Shown one piece after another: positions 23,767-34,738 of a stretch of 64,000 bases of DNA (positions are counted from its first letter, which is position 1; each line of letters opens with the position of its first letter). Both the position numbers and the translations under genes were made by a program. Under the pieces are notes generated by a model. That model saw nothing but the letters and a program-made list of their open reading frames with translations. It did not search any database and had not been told where the DNA came from. The DNA comes from Emergomyces orientalis (lineage: Eukaryota > Ascomycota > Eurotiomycetes > Onygenales > Ajellomycetaceae), in contig MOWL01000068.1 in the NCBI GenBank assembly GCA_002110485.1, forward strand, positions 744,001 to 808,000. Reading direction: 5' to 3'.

Positions 23767-24186
23767 TTAGCAAGTGTTTTCACATCTATTCCCCAGAAAC
23801 CAACCTTCAAAGAATTGCTCGCCATTTTGGGCCATTGCTCCTTCTGACACACCCTGTGCATATGGTTCCAGCGGGGGGTTGATCTGATGAGCCTTCTCCA
23901 CTCCAAGCGCGAGACGAAATGTTACTAGTCGCCTTGCAGTGAGACAAAAGAACCACCCTAACAAGGCCTGGAGCATCGCATCTGACAGCCAGTAATACTG
24001 TGCACGCCAATTGGTAGTTGAGAGCCACCCGGGGAGATTATCGTTCTGAATCTTGTTCTCCCCGATTGCAATGCCATCTTCGAGACCCTTGGGGCTGAAT
24101 CGATAGAGGCAAGCAGTATTTGAAACGATGGTGTCGATCAATGGATGTATTTGTTGAACTCCCATGGCGTTGAACGGAGCAGACAA
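23767..24186 (-). pseudogene. Protein-like fragment, probable relic
   Basis: A 139-codon minus-strand frame with a convincing protein-like middle: MGVQQIHPLIDTIVSN, CLYRFSPKGLEDGIAI, DNLPGWLSTTNWRAQYYW and LSDAMLQALLGWFFCLTA. Upstream another frame (24195-24260) reads VDETEKQVEGLFLWHLI, suggesting the gene continues but is frame-disrupted. No start, signal or domain could be fixed. I read it as part of a decayed membrane-associated or secreted protein. Confidence 0.35.
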
Positions 24187-24498
24187 GGTTACTATTTTTG
24201 ATCAAGTGCCAAAGAAATAGTCCCTCCACTTGTTTTTCCGTTTCATCAACAGCTCTGTGACGGGGCATTAGTAGTATCTGAGAAATCCTACCCAAAACTT
24301 CTATTCATCCAACCCCTTTGTAGGGGGAGCTTATATTTTTATATTTCTGGGGATTGGCCGGGAGGAGCACACATAAATGAATCCCAGACATCAACTACTG
24401 TCTATCATCTTGGGCATAAACCTAGGAATGGAAGCGCCAATCATGCTCAAATCGTTCCAGGCTTTTGTATGCGACGACATTCATCACCCCTTTGACAG

Positions 24499-24853
24499 AC
24501 TAAGGAAGAAAACAAGGATTCCGACAGCCTATATCGACCAAGTCAGCAACCACCTATCCAGGTCCCAGATCTCAAGCCTTGGGATCCTTTCGAAAACAAC
24601 GACCATACTGGAAGAAGCTGAACTCCCCCAAATTCTTATTTTGAACCTTTTTTGCCCGAACCCAAACTTTCGTTTAACTTTCCAGCCTCCGCAGCGGCAG
24701 TTCGATCGTCCATCATACCCGTAAGTTGTCAACCCCCTACGGGAACTGTTTGTTAAAAGGGTCATTTGAAGGATTTATCCCGTTTGGCATTTGATTGGAC
24801 AGAATGGGAGCCAAAGTCATGCTGTTGGTTTAGGCTTAAACTCTATTATATGA
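24499..24853 (+). pseudogene. Two ghost exons of a decayed gene
   Basis: Exon 24499-24720 is 222 nt, phase 0 at both ends, preceded by CAG and followed exactly by GTAAGT. It encodes 74 codons of normal-looking sequence (DSLYRPSQQPPIQVPDLKPW ... FEPFLPEPKLSFNFPA) with a single TGA at 24619-24621. An 82-nt intron with a proper ACAG acceptor leads to 24803, where NGSQSHAVGLGLNSII is followed by TGA. No 5' exon with a credible start could be joined; an ATG frame at 24377 would need a 32-nt intron, which is too short. Most likely a gene broken by a nonsense change. Confidence 0.5.
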
Positions 24854-25395
24854 CTTTTTCCAGGCCCAGGGATTTGGAGCCCTTTTTCTTCATGTAAAAG
24901 ATGTTTCGCTACTCCATACTCCGTAAGTTTGCGTTGAAATAAAAAGTAAAGTGAGAAATGTTGACGAACATCCAATAACACATTCCGAATATCTTCCCCA
25001 TTATTGATTTCTAAAATCCCCTGATTTCTCATAATATTCCGTTCCGAATTCAGGAACGTTCATGTCCATGAGGCTGTGTCCCAGTGCCTGGGCCTTCGAC
25101 CCGAAGATGGGGACATCCAAAGTTTGATCTCCACTTTTTAAAGCCCCAGGAAGCGGGAACTTGTAAATAATTACCACTACTTTCGATGTTTGTCTCCGCT
25201 GCCTACGATTTTATGATTAAGTTGGGTTAATTGGGTCAGTCTCGAACTCTGGTGAAAGTGTGATGTGCAATGTGTTTGAGCTCCGCCATGCTCCACTATT
25301 ATTATGATTGGCGTGATATTTACGCTGATCAGTGGCGGGAGCTTCTCCGCCGTGCTTTAGAGAACAGAGTAGAAAGTATGTAAAAGCGTAGAGAT

Positions 25396-25674
25396 CTATG
25401 TATGGTACCAGAAAGTCCGTTCATGCACTGGACAATGACGCTGGACCTCGAGGCAATCCTGGCGGATCCACTGCTGCACAATGTCTGTGCACATTGCGTG
25501 GTCCATATCTATCCCAGGGTGCGTAGTCCTGGGACTTCTTAGAGAGGATCTAGCCAGTGAGAAAGGTTCTCCTGGTCTAGTATATTGTGGCATCGCATAA
25601 GGCCAATCAATCCCGAGATCATCCATCAGAATATCTGTTGCACCATCGTTTATCTCTCGCCGGGTCGGAGCCAT
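25396..25674 (-). CDS. Small hypothetical ORF (92 codons), possibly a relic
   Basis: ATG-initiated frame starting MAPTRREINDGATDILMDD and ending TFWYHT-stop, with no low-complexity bias and ordinary codon usage. It looks more like real protein than chance sequence, with an acidic N-terminal half and a Cys/His-containing end (DCLEVQRHCPVH). No domain recognised. Given the decayed neighbours it may be a surviving exon. Confidence 0.33.
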   Translation of the reverse strand: MAPTRREINDGATDILMDDLGIDWPYAMPQYTRPGEPFSLARSSLRSPRTTHPGIDMDHAMCTDIVQQWIRQDCLEVQRHCPVHERTFWYHT

Positions 25675-26095
25675 AATTTCGAAATGTCCTGATGATGGTC
25701 GTTACACAGCGAGATATCCGCAACTATTCTCCTTCCTCTTCAGTGGTTAACGGCATTTCGAATGTGAATAAGGGATGGACAACCCTTATCAAAATAGGGC
25801 CCAAGTCTTCCCGCAGGACAGCCTGGTTTCCGTGGAAGCGGACCGGCTCTGAACTGCATTAATAAACGTGGACTTCTTCTTGTGTCCCTCTAGTGCTTCG
25901 TCTTACATTTCCTCGAGCAGTATTTTACTATGCTGCATTTAACACAGGCGGCCCGGTGCTGCTGGCAGACGGAAGACGGGTAAAATCCTACTACGCCCAC
26001 AGGTAGCTTTTATTTTGAGATTCGACAGCCTTTATTTGTGACTGGTGCAGCTCCCTAGAGGGCTTCCTCTTTTGCCACTGTACCCATCACTGACT

Positions 26096-26862
26096 TTACC
26101 AAGTCCTCCCAACTTCCCTGCTCGATTGCACAAAGTTTACATATTTCGTGATCCAATCCCAGGGCTCATATGCCACCAGCATAGGCTCCGATGATGCCAT
26201 ATGAGGTTTTCTTAACTCATTGACAAAAGCCTGTAGCAGTTGTGGAAGGGCGATATCACCTTGTGCGGAAGAAGGGGAGTCGACACTCAGAATATGTATA
26301 GGGTTTTTGATATGGGAGATGCCAGTGCTTGGGCTCACGACTTTAGCGTGCCTCGCCCCGCTGGTCGAAGCGGAACATGACGGACGGTGAAGCGCCAATT
26401 AGTTGGCAGTAAAACTGGATGGGAATTTGGGAGTGCGAGGGAGGTTGTTGAATGCAATGACTACACCTGCGTAGGGGCCCTGAAAATCCATGCTGAACTA
26501 TAGAAGCAGCTGGTGATTGCTGGTTGGCTTCACGCTCCCAACAATAATTTTGGGTGTTAGGGTTCATTTGGTATTTATCTAAAGGTTTTTTTGACCAGGC
26601 TGCTGAGGTTATGAACTCATGTGGTAGGGTCGATGCGTTTAGGGTTAGGGTTCGTCGGATGAGCTCTTGAGTCGACGTCGTAAACATGCATAGGATTATT
26701 ATTTGATATTTGGTATAGAGCAAGTTTGAACAATGCCTCCTGTTGTTGCAGTGTGTTGCAGTTGAAATGATCTCTGGCTATATACGGAGTAGTCAATTTC
26801 GAGTCTGGAAAGTGGCATAGCACCACCCAAACCGCGAAGCAATTACGAACACGCAGATTCAT
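26096..26862 (-). pseudogene. Frame-disrupted relic
   Basis: Protein-like stretches appear in successive frames on the minus strand: LFKLALYQISNNNPMHVYD; PLDKYQMNPNTQNYCWERE; GPYAGVVIAFNNLPRTPKF ending in TAA; and KVVSPSTGISHIKNPIHIL through LVAYEPWDWITKYVNFVQ to a stop at 26096. Order is colinear but frames change without splice signals, as expected for a decayed gene. Family unknown. Confidence 0.35.
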
Positions 26863-26999
26863 ATACTGATTCTGGATTCTTTAGGTACAGCCTCACCATC
26901 CATGAAGATTGTATTTACAGTATTTACATTACGCATATTAGTGCATATCGCTGGCATTCAATTGCAGGCAATCCCTGCAGCATGAGCGATGTGATACTG

Positions 27000-29490
27000 A
27001 GACCTCATCTTGTGACCCTGGTATTTCGCGGTCGTGTACGGAGTGGTGGAACATTAATTGGTTTAAACATACGGCTTCGTATACCAGGGTTGATTGAGAA
27101 CACCGCAAGAGAATTGAGTTATCAACATCTGCCTAGTAATAGAAAAGGAGATACCAGGAGATATCAGCACAGTTGTCGTATCCATATTTCGGAAACGAAA
27201 ACCAGCCCAAAAAAATTGTAGGTTGGAGCATACCACCCTCATGCTCCGCGTGTATGCCAGGAGGCCAAGCAGCCAGGACTGTCAGTAACATTTTTACTAG
27301 CGTCTCCTCGCTTCCCAGTGCGAAGGCCCAGCAACCCCCCTTGTTCCGTCACCAAAATAGCATGTTTCGCTCATTGCCCATGAGATAGTTTGATTATGAT
27401 TTGGGAGCTGCCATCCACTCTTTTCCCCAGCCCCAATCCCCTCTCCCGACCATGGGTCTCTGAGCTTGGCAGATCTAGCCGAACTCAACTCGAGCAACGG
27501 AGCCCCCCCGCACACGCCGCTAGCAGGCAATTGCATCCAAAATGCGGGGTCTGGTTGTCCGGGTTATCCTAGCAGCTGGTTGGTGCTGAAATCGGTAATT
27601 TTGAATTTCAGGGAGCTTGATACCTACCTGTGATGTTTTTACATAAATGTCGTCTTGGAGTATTTTGAGAGGCCAATAACGGAACGAGACGCTGGAACAT
27701 TTTGGGCTTGCACAATCTCGATGCAGCGAACCACCTGTGACTGACATTTTAGTTAGTTTTCGTAAATTCTCTATTCCGTTTCTGACTAGTTAGTTTTCGT
27801 TCCACCGCAGTGCCCGTCTTCTGCAGTGTGGCTGGCCAACTTGCTAAAGGCGGACCGAACGAGTATCAACTCTGAAACCGAGGTTTGCGGGAGGGAGCTC
27901 ACCTTAAACTTCAGTAGCTCTGCGGGAACATGGCGGTGCGGTCTCACAATCTAACACGTTTTTGACGGCGAACCCCGTGCTACTTTCTTGCCTAATGACT
28001 GTGCGTGGAACAAAAGCTCACCGGGCTGCTTTTCCGTTCACCACAGGTCAACTAATGGTTGCTGCTGAACAGAAGCTTCGTGGCTTGCAAAAGAAAATCC
28101 TGCGGGTACTGGAGAGCCCAATAATGGGACGACGGGGGATGATTACCCAAAAGCAATCCTTTGTTCTCTGATCAATAAAATGGCACCTTTAGGGCACTCG
28201 ATCGGACCAATAGCAAGCTTTGGGTTATCCAACTAACAAAAAAAAGCCGCGATAATCTTGCTCATCACAAGGTGGAAACAACAACCTGCCTGCCGATCCG
28301 AATGTTTGACGATAAATTGACTTTCCGTTAGTTCAGAAATACTTGAACAAACGCGACATTCGCCAAGATCCCTACCTTGCCAGCGGATTGCTTGACGCTA
28401 CCAAGTTTCATGTGGTCCTCGTATTCAAACTTTCTGTTGCTTTTTCTGATTGGGAACCCGCCAGGGCATTTCACTGACAGACAACCTCCTTGGCAGAATC
28501 ACCAGCAGGCACTGTCGTAGAAGTGGAGGCCTGCCACTGGCACTGGCCCTTCCAGCAAAAAAAAAGTCGTCCCAATGAGATGGAGCGTGAGGCTCCCAAT
28601 GTCCTGGGAGGGCGGATCTTTATTTTTTGAGGGTACGCTTTTTTCAGCACATGCTCTGGGTTTTCCTTCTTTTTCCCTCCTCCCGACTATTCGCTTCATC
28701 ACGCGTAATCGCTGGCATACGAGAAAACTTGGATTTGGCAAGATCGGCCGCCAGCATAGACGCATCTGGAGTGCGGAAGCTGATCACGAAATGTATATCC
28801 CAAACATCCGTTACAAACTCCAACCAGCAGCGCAAACGTCTGGGCTAAATTCTAGGTTTAGTGAGTAGCTTGGCTTGGATGCCATGTGCTGCTTGGGGAT
28901 AAGTAGTGCATGAAGGTATGGTCTCACTTTCGCCGGGAAGCGCCGATCAAAAGGTCCACTCTCAAGGGAATTTTCCTACAATTTTTTCCCCTGTAATAGT
29001 CAAAACTCCCCCCGGCAGCTGTGGTTGGATTTGTTCCCCTTGCTGGCTGACAAAATCGTTGAAGTAATTATAGTCAAGAGCCGGTTTTAAGGGGGAGCAG
29101 TTGAAACGCCGGTCATTGAAAGCTCATACCGCCAAAGTAATCCGTGGCGTTGTGTAGCTGCAGCAGCCACCGCCTCCATCCCACAATCACATGGAACGAA
29201 CGGCTGTTGGACCACCGGGCATACCGAACTGACAAACCTGGTTGAGGCCACATGGAATAAGGGAAGCTTGGTGCAAATATTTTTCCGCTTCACAAATGCA
29301 CTCTCGATATGAGGATATATTGAAATGCGCGGTTTTGAGTGCATGGCCCTATGCGTTGTTCAATTGTACCTGAAAATTTGCCCTAGACTTATCGGGGATT
29401 GCTCCGGTTTCGCTCCGGTTTCGCTCCGGTTTCTCTCACCTGCCCCATGAGCTAATTAAGTGGTTCCAGAATGTCTTCTTGATCCCGAAT
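27000..29490. other. Gene-poor stretch with no supported gene
   Basis: Only short frames without coherent domains. The one structured element is a perfect 11-bp tandem triplet at 29401-29433. Some frames (for example 27962-28171 +) look mildly protein-like but cannot be supported. Confidence 0.4.
29401..29433. repeat. Tandem repeat, 11 bp x 3
   Basis: Three perfect copies of gctccggtttc in direct tandem. No coding context. Confidence 0.95.
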
Positions 29491-29491
29491 C

Positions 29492-29940
29492 TCAAATCAT
29501 CCTCAAACCCACATTCTGTGGGTAATGAGGTGAGATGGTCTCGTAGATCGGCAGCAGTACCTTGAAATATCTGCTAAATAGCCCATGCTCTGGAACTGTG
29601 GATTCCAAGTTACAGCTGTCAACCATCGAAGGCCACCCGTTGTGGTTTTTTTTATTTAAATTTTTAATATTCAATTGATTCCCATCATCCTATCCAATCA
29701 AGGCCAGCGGCAGCGGTAACCCATATGCATACGGCCTACATGGTTCAATTAACGTTCCCATTCGTTTGGTAACCCGAGGAGTTCCTTGGTCCACCAGAAA
29801 GCCCAATACTCAAGAAACTGGAACCTACGTTTGAACATTTTCAGCAGCTGGCGCTGATCAATATGATAGCCACAAAAAGGTGCCGCTGGACGGCTTCCGG
29901 CTTGGTCTTCAGCGTGAACCTTGAGAGCAGGCGAGAGCAA
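29492..29940 (-). pseudogene. Possible relic with two protein-like frames
   Basis: The minus strand from 29940 reads LKMFKRRFQFLEYWAFWW and TKELLGLPNEWER to a stop at 29749. A second frame then reads SMVDSCNLESTVPEHGLF and YFKVLLPIYETISPHYPQ to 29492. Both look like protein but no joining intron or start is clear. Low confidence. Confidence 0.25.
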
Positions 29941-30399
29941 AGATTATCAAAACAGCTGAACAAAAGACATAATGCGTCCTTTTCCCGAACCTTGATTTAT
30001 TAAACGCTTCCGGCCCGACAGTGGTTTAAGATTTTAGCAAACCACTCGCCATTGAAGCGGCATGCAGAACTGGGATCAATCACCGTTAGTTACATTATTT
30101 TATGTGGTTGACGACTTGAAAAAAGAATACGCTACCTGCGGTTTCCACATACGAGATTAGGGGCAAATCCGAACTGGGTCCACGCAACGGGACCCTTAAG
30201 TTAGGCTGGCGAGTAGGGCGTGTGGGGATTATGGGGGCGAGATATAATATGAAATTGGGCAATCCACACTGGGAGGGGGATGATAATAAAAATGCTTCCT
30301 TGGGCCTAGAAAACGACTAAGGCGCGCCCCCAGGAACCCCCTCCCCGCCCCCAAGCCCCCGTCCGAACGGTCACTAAAGTCTCTCTAAAAGTCGCTCCG

Positions 30400-31102
30400 C
30401 GGCTTGATCGAAGAACCCTGTAAATCATTCAACTCCACTTGCCAGGAGTGCCCAGCATCCAGTGGCTCCATTGACCACTCACCATGCACTTACTTTACCA
30501 CTAATCTCCGGCCTAGCAGTATCCAAGCAGTACCCGTATGATATTGCTGCGGCAGCCAATAAGCCCCCGCTATATATCCTTACGGTTCATCCCCTTCCCT
30601 CCAACATCCCTTCCTCGTACTTCGCCCATCGTCTGTTCACTTATTTTTTCTTCTTTTCCTTTTTTTCCCTTTTTCTTATCTGCAATGCTATTTACGCTAT
30701 TAGTTAGCCAGCTCTTGATCTTTTGCAGGTGGAGGTCGAGAATTCTATCCTCCCATATGCCTTCTGCCCTCCCACTCACGCTTGTGGCCTCATTATTCTC
30801 CAAACCCAACATCGATCATCGATTTCTTTAACAGCTTTTTACCTTTAGTTCGCCGTATTTTTTGTGTTTTATAGTTTTTATATTTTTTATAAATTTTTAT
30901 GACCTTTTTATTTTATCATTTCTTTTTTCATATATATAACTCTTTATCTTGACGCCCATTCCCTCTTTTGCTGGGTTTTTTTTTATATTTTATTTTAATT
31001 TTTTGGTTCTGATGCGCTCGTTGCACCTCTAAACTACATTTTCCTTGCTGCCCGTCGGAGCCACTTGGTCCCTTAACCAGCTTGATTTTACTCCCAGCAA
31101 GC
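30400..31102 (+). promoter_or_regulatory. Promoter and pyrimidine-rich leader of the C2H2 gene
   Basis: Upstream of the zinc-finger start: a TATA-like element (ctatatatcc) at 30570-30579, then long C/T- and T-rich tracts from 30590 to about 31030. The T-rich stretch suggests a long leader. No individual operator is supported. Confidence 0.45.
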
Positions 31103-32237
31103 ATGCCTCGTACGCGGAACTTTCCGTGTACTTGGAATAACTGTAGGAAGGTATGGAAAACCAGGTGTCATATTTCTTGCTTGCAATTTTCGTGGCTGAT
31201 TGACTTGGATGTCGTTGTTTTGTTTTGTACCAGGCTTTCAACCGAAAATCGGATCTATGCAGACATTTTCGAATACACACGAACGAACGACCTTATCGTT
31301 GCAATTTCCCAGATTGTACAAAAAGCTTTATTCAACGCTCTGCCCTGACTGTCCATTCCCGTACCCATACTGGCGAGAAGCCCCATGTATGCGACTATGA
31401 GAACTGCAGTAAAGCATTTTCTGATGTATGTGAACGTTCGGAGCATTGCGAGACTACATATCTTACACCATTTGCACCATGTTGACCTAGGTGCTGCGAA
31501 GCACTTTGCACAACTCTGATATAATTGCCTCGTTTCTTTTTTCTTCTTTTTTTTTTGCCGAACATGGAGTTAACTTCAATTTTAGTCCTCGAGTCTAGCT
31601 CGCCATCGGCGGATACATACTGGCAGGCGGCCATATAAGTGCTTAGAGTCGGAGTGTGGGCGGAGGTAATTTTTCCCCTCCATTCGTTAACCTTTGAATG
31701 GAAAAGATGCTGATATCGTCTTCTAGCTTCTGCCGCAAAACGACGTTAACCAAACATCAAAGTCGATCTCATCAACCTGAGATCCATCCCCCACCCGTGT
31801 GCACCACACGAGAACCAATATATTCGCAGCCCCCTCCAGACTTGTTGCCCCCAGCAAGCAGCCTTCCCGACACCCAACAAACATATCCACCCCCTCATAT
31901 GATTGGGCATGACTTCTACCCTCCCCATACACAACCACCCACTGTCCATTCCATATCCGTTCCAGGAGAACAAGCTGTGATCGGAGCTGAAATTAGTTAT
32001 ACTGGTTCTGGTCTTGTGTTCAACCCCCAAATTCAACGCTACGAGGTTCCTCCCACACCAGTAGAATCTGTTCCAAGATATTCACCAGCACCTCCAAGAG
32101 TGATTTCAGAGTACGAGCCTCGGCCCCCTATAATTTTCCATCAAGGAATCCCTATGGATAATAAACCCATGGTTTCGCGCATCTTCAATCCGTATCAAGA
32201 TCCTAGAGCTTGGGATTTCCTAGGCCTGGAAGGTTAA
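31103..32237 (+). CDS. C2H2 zinc-finger transcription factor, four fingers
   Basis: Predicted nuclear DNA-binding regulator. Four exons are needed: 31103-31150, 31234-31425, 31586-31665 and 31727-32237, all phase-consistent, giving 276 residues. Fingers, each C-X4-C then H-X3/4-H: finger 1 starts CTWNNC and runs across intron 1; finger 2 is CNFPDC...HSRTH; finger 3 starts CDYENC and ends HRRIH in exon 3; finger 4 starts CLESEC and ends HQSRSH in exon 4. TGEKP-type linkers join fingers. The 80-nt exon 3 supplies the end of finger 3 and the start of finger 4, and is easily missed because stops surround it. The C-terminal half is Pro-rich (about 150 residues), a likely regulatory region. I cannot equate it safely with a characterised fungal factor. 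Confidence 0.9.
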
Positions 32238-34550
32238 ATGTGATCATCCAGAAAGACACCCCATATTTGCCAGCTCCCAAAAACAAATAAACTCGAACAA
32301 TCGATATATTCAACCACCAAGGTCTACAACCACGATTTGGACATTTGATACGCCTGATTTACAGTAACAACCCGCCTTTCGATTTTCCTTCGGGGGCACT
32401 CGACTTGCTACTGGATCTGCTTTTATACATTCTGTTATGGAGCTGATAGAACTGACGACCACGGAGTTCAACAACGGGTTAGGACAGAGAGCCTTACCCA
32501 AAATTCCTACGCCACTTTATTCTAATGCCAATTGAATGAAGATTACGACATAGGCAAATTATACACACGGCGACAAGCTGAAATACCCCCGGACGCTTTC
32601 GGCGACTGGAGTTTTCTTTATTTCTACTTTTCTGAGTTAGCATTTCATTGTAGCAATTTTGTGTCTTCTGTTTTGCGTTGGGGCGCTCTCCTTTAATATC
32701 GATATCCTCTGAGAGTTTATTTTTCTTTTCCTCTCTTCTTTTGGTTTCTCGCCTACCGGGTCGGGTGGTCCCTATTTCAACTTCCCATTTTTCTAATGTG
32801 CAAAAGCACATTCTCTTTAGTGGAAGCTTGAAGGAGGAAGTACGTTGTTGCCCTACCTTTCCTATTCCAAAACAAGGAGATTCAGCGTAGTAAATACTGA
32901 ATCGTTCGTATCGATTCCGATAATGGGTTAAATGGGTGTCCACATTCTCAGAAAATGGGGACCGCGTGGGAAAAAAAGTTTACACTATCTAGCCTATGAG
33001 TCTTGCTCTCTTTTTGGTGTCTTTTCCCTCCTTTCTTTCTTATTTTCCATGTTATTACCATAATTTCATTCATTGTCTATTCCAAGGTTTTCCTCCCCCC
33101 ATTTTTTTTCCTTTCATCTTTTCAATTTGTAATTATACCTGGATATCTTTTAGCTCAGCTAGATGTGTATACATTTCTTTTTCCACACATAAAATTTCAG
33201 AAGTACAATACCTGCCTTTCGTTCTTTGGCTTCTGGTGTTTGTTCATCTTCACCAAGAGGCCTTGAAATATGAAACGTATTGACAGGCGGCACTGCCTAC
33301 CTACCCCGCCTGCCTTTCCTCCCTGCACAATTGCAAAGTGTACGGGGAGAGGTACAGTACATCTGCCCTGCAACGTTATGAAAGCTGTTATGCTGTGATA
33401 CGCCTGAGCGCCAGCAGTATTACCAGGACGTCATTATGTTCCCATCCCAAAGGAGTTATTCCATTGAGAACTTAGGGTGCTAGATAAAAACAAAAGCCTC
33501 TAATTGGGTAATCCATATATCAGAACGGTAATGGCAAGAAAAAGGAGGGCTTGGTTTTGAAAAGTGAGTGTGTAATAAATTAATAATTCTCCTCTACTGA
33601 AAATTTTATTGGTGAGAACCAACCAGCACACCAGAGAAATCATTCTTAACCGGCGCTGGGGATTCGACTCTTCGGGATCTAGGGGCGAACACGGGCCTGC
33701 GTGCACCCGTTCCCGATCATTGAGTACGCTTGAATGAAACCAAACGGCATATTCTAGTGTTTCATATTGTTTTCCTTTCACGTTTTCGTTCCTATGCTTT
33801 TTGGGAAAGGTGGAAGATTGGAGGATTCCGAAGGGGGCGTGGGGCACATATTTGGCCCAAGCGCCTGTTAGCTCCTGGGCTAGAGTCTGGCTGGTCAACC
33901 AGGTCTCCTTGTGGGGTTGAATGGGCGACGAGAGAATGGGGGATTGCCGGTGCTAGTACGGAGTAGATGGGTGGGAAAAGAGGAACGGGCCGAGACGCGT
34001 GGGGTAGAATGTTATTCGGTGGAGCGGAAGGGATGGAAACTGCATGGATAGGAGAAAGCGTAACTGCCAGTTAAAGTTTAGATCGCAGTAGTAGGATTGT
34101 TTCAAGGGTATTTGGGGTTTGGGGGTTGAGATTCAATTGGAGTAAGATATAACGGATAAAAATGTTGGGGAATAGCAGAAGGCGTAAACCACAAATTATG
34201 TCAGTCCAGCATATTAAGGACTTATATATTCATGTAGGAATCGACTAGATAGCGAATATTAAACAAAAATGGCTTTTCAGAAGTGAGAGCTTGTTTGTTT
34301 ATCTGGCCTGCGTACCATGGATAGTACCCTGATCCAGAAAAGGCAGCTAAACTGTGCTGGAAATGTTGGTAAAACACAGTTACACACCTGGGATCACCAT
34401 GACATCAGTGCGGTCTGATATCTAACCGGGATATTATTTAAAGATAGAAATCAGTCATTGTATTTTGTAGAGGAATCGAGGATATCCTTTGGAATTTTTA
34501 TACATTCGCTGACAAATCTCTCTCACGGAATATTTCCGATGTCTTGGCAT
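32238..34550. other. Gene-free spacer
   Basis: 3' flank of the C2H2 gene and far upstream region of AIM32. T/C-rich at 32990-33240. A 132-codon minus-strand frame at 33500-33898 shows no domain and is probably chance. Confidence 0.45.
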
Positions 34551-34560
34551 AATCTGATAA
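34551..34560 (+). promoter_or_regulatory. Iron-GATA (Sre1/SreA-type) site 1
   Basis: AATCTGATAA, an exact match to the published Histoplasma Sre1 consensus (G/A)ATC(T/A)GATAA and the related Aspergillus SreA motif ATCWGATAA. It lies 188 nt upstream of the AIM32 ATG, in the same orientation as site 2. Confidence 0.6.
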
Positions 34561-34574
34561 GATCGATTAATATT

Positions 34575-34584
34575 GATCTGATAA
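34575..34584 (+). promoter_or_regulatory. Iron-GATA (Sre1/SreA-type) site 2
   Basis: GATCTGATAA, the second exact match to (G/A)ATC(T/A)GATAA, 24 bp after the start of site 1 and 164 nt upstream of the AIM32 ATG. Paired GATA sites are usual in siderophore-pathway promoters controlled by this repressor family. Confidence 0.6.
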
Positions 34585-34643
34585 CCTCCAACAACCTCTC
34601 CCAAAAATACCCCTGGAATGGATACAGCGTCACTTTCTGCCCC

Positions 34644-34664
34644 ATATATTTATATATAACCAAT
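34644..34664 (+). promoter_or_regulatory. TATA-like run and CCAAT box of AIM32
   Basis: A T/A alternation (34644-34659) is followed directly by CCAAT at 34660-34664, 75 nt before the start codon. CCAAT is the core bound by the Hap/CBC complex, which works with HapX in iron regulation. I do not see the extra HapX half-site at the expected distance. Confidence 0.4.
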
Positions 34665-34738
34665 TAAAAGCATACTGTGAGCAGAGAGAATCACCAGGCT
34701 GCTGGATAGATTTATCAACGGATAAAACCTTAAAAAAA

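Noticed and set aside
26636..26654. Telomere-like TTTAGGGTTAGGG
   Set aside because: Only two units, with a further isolated half-unit at 26566. It lies inside a relic frame; too short to call an interstitial telomere.
33500..33898. 132-codon minus-strand frame
   Set aside because: No domain, start or neighbouring exon; mixed composition typical of chance frames.
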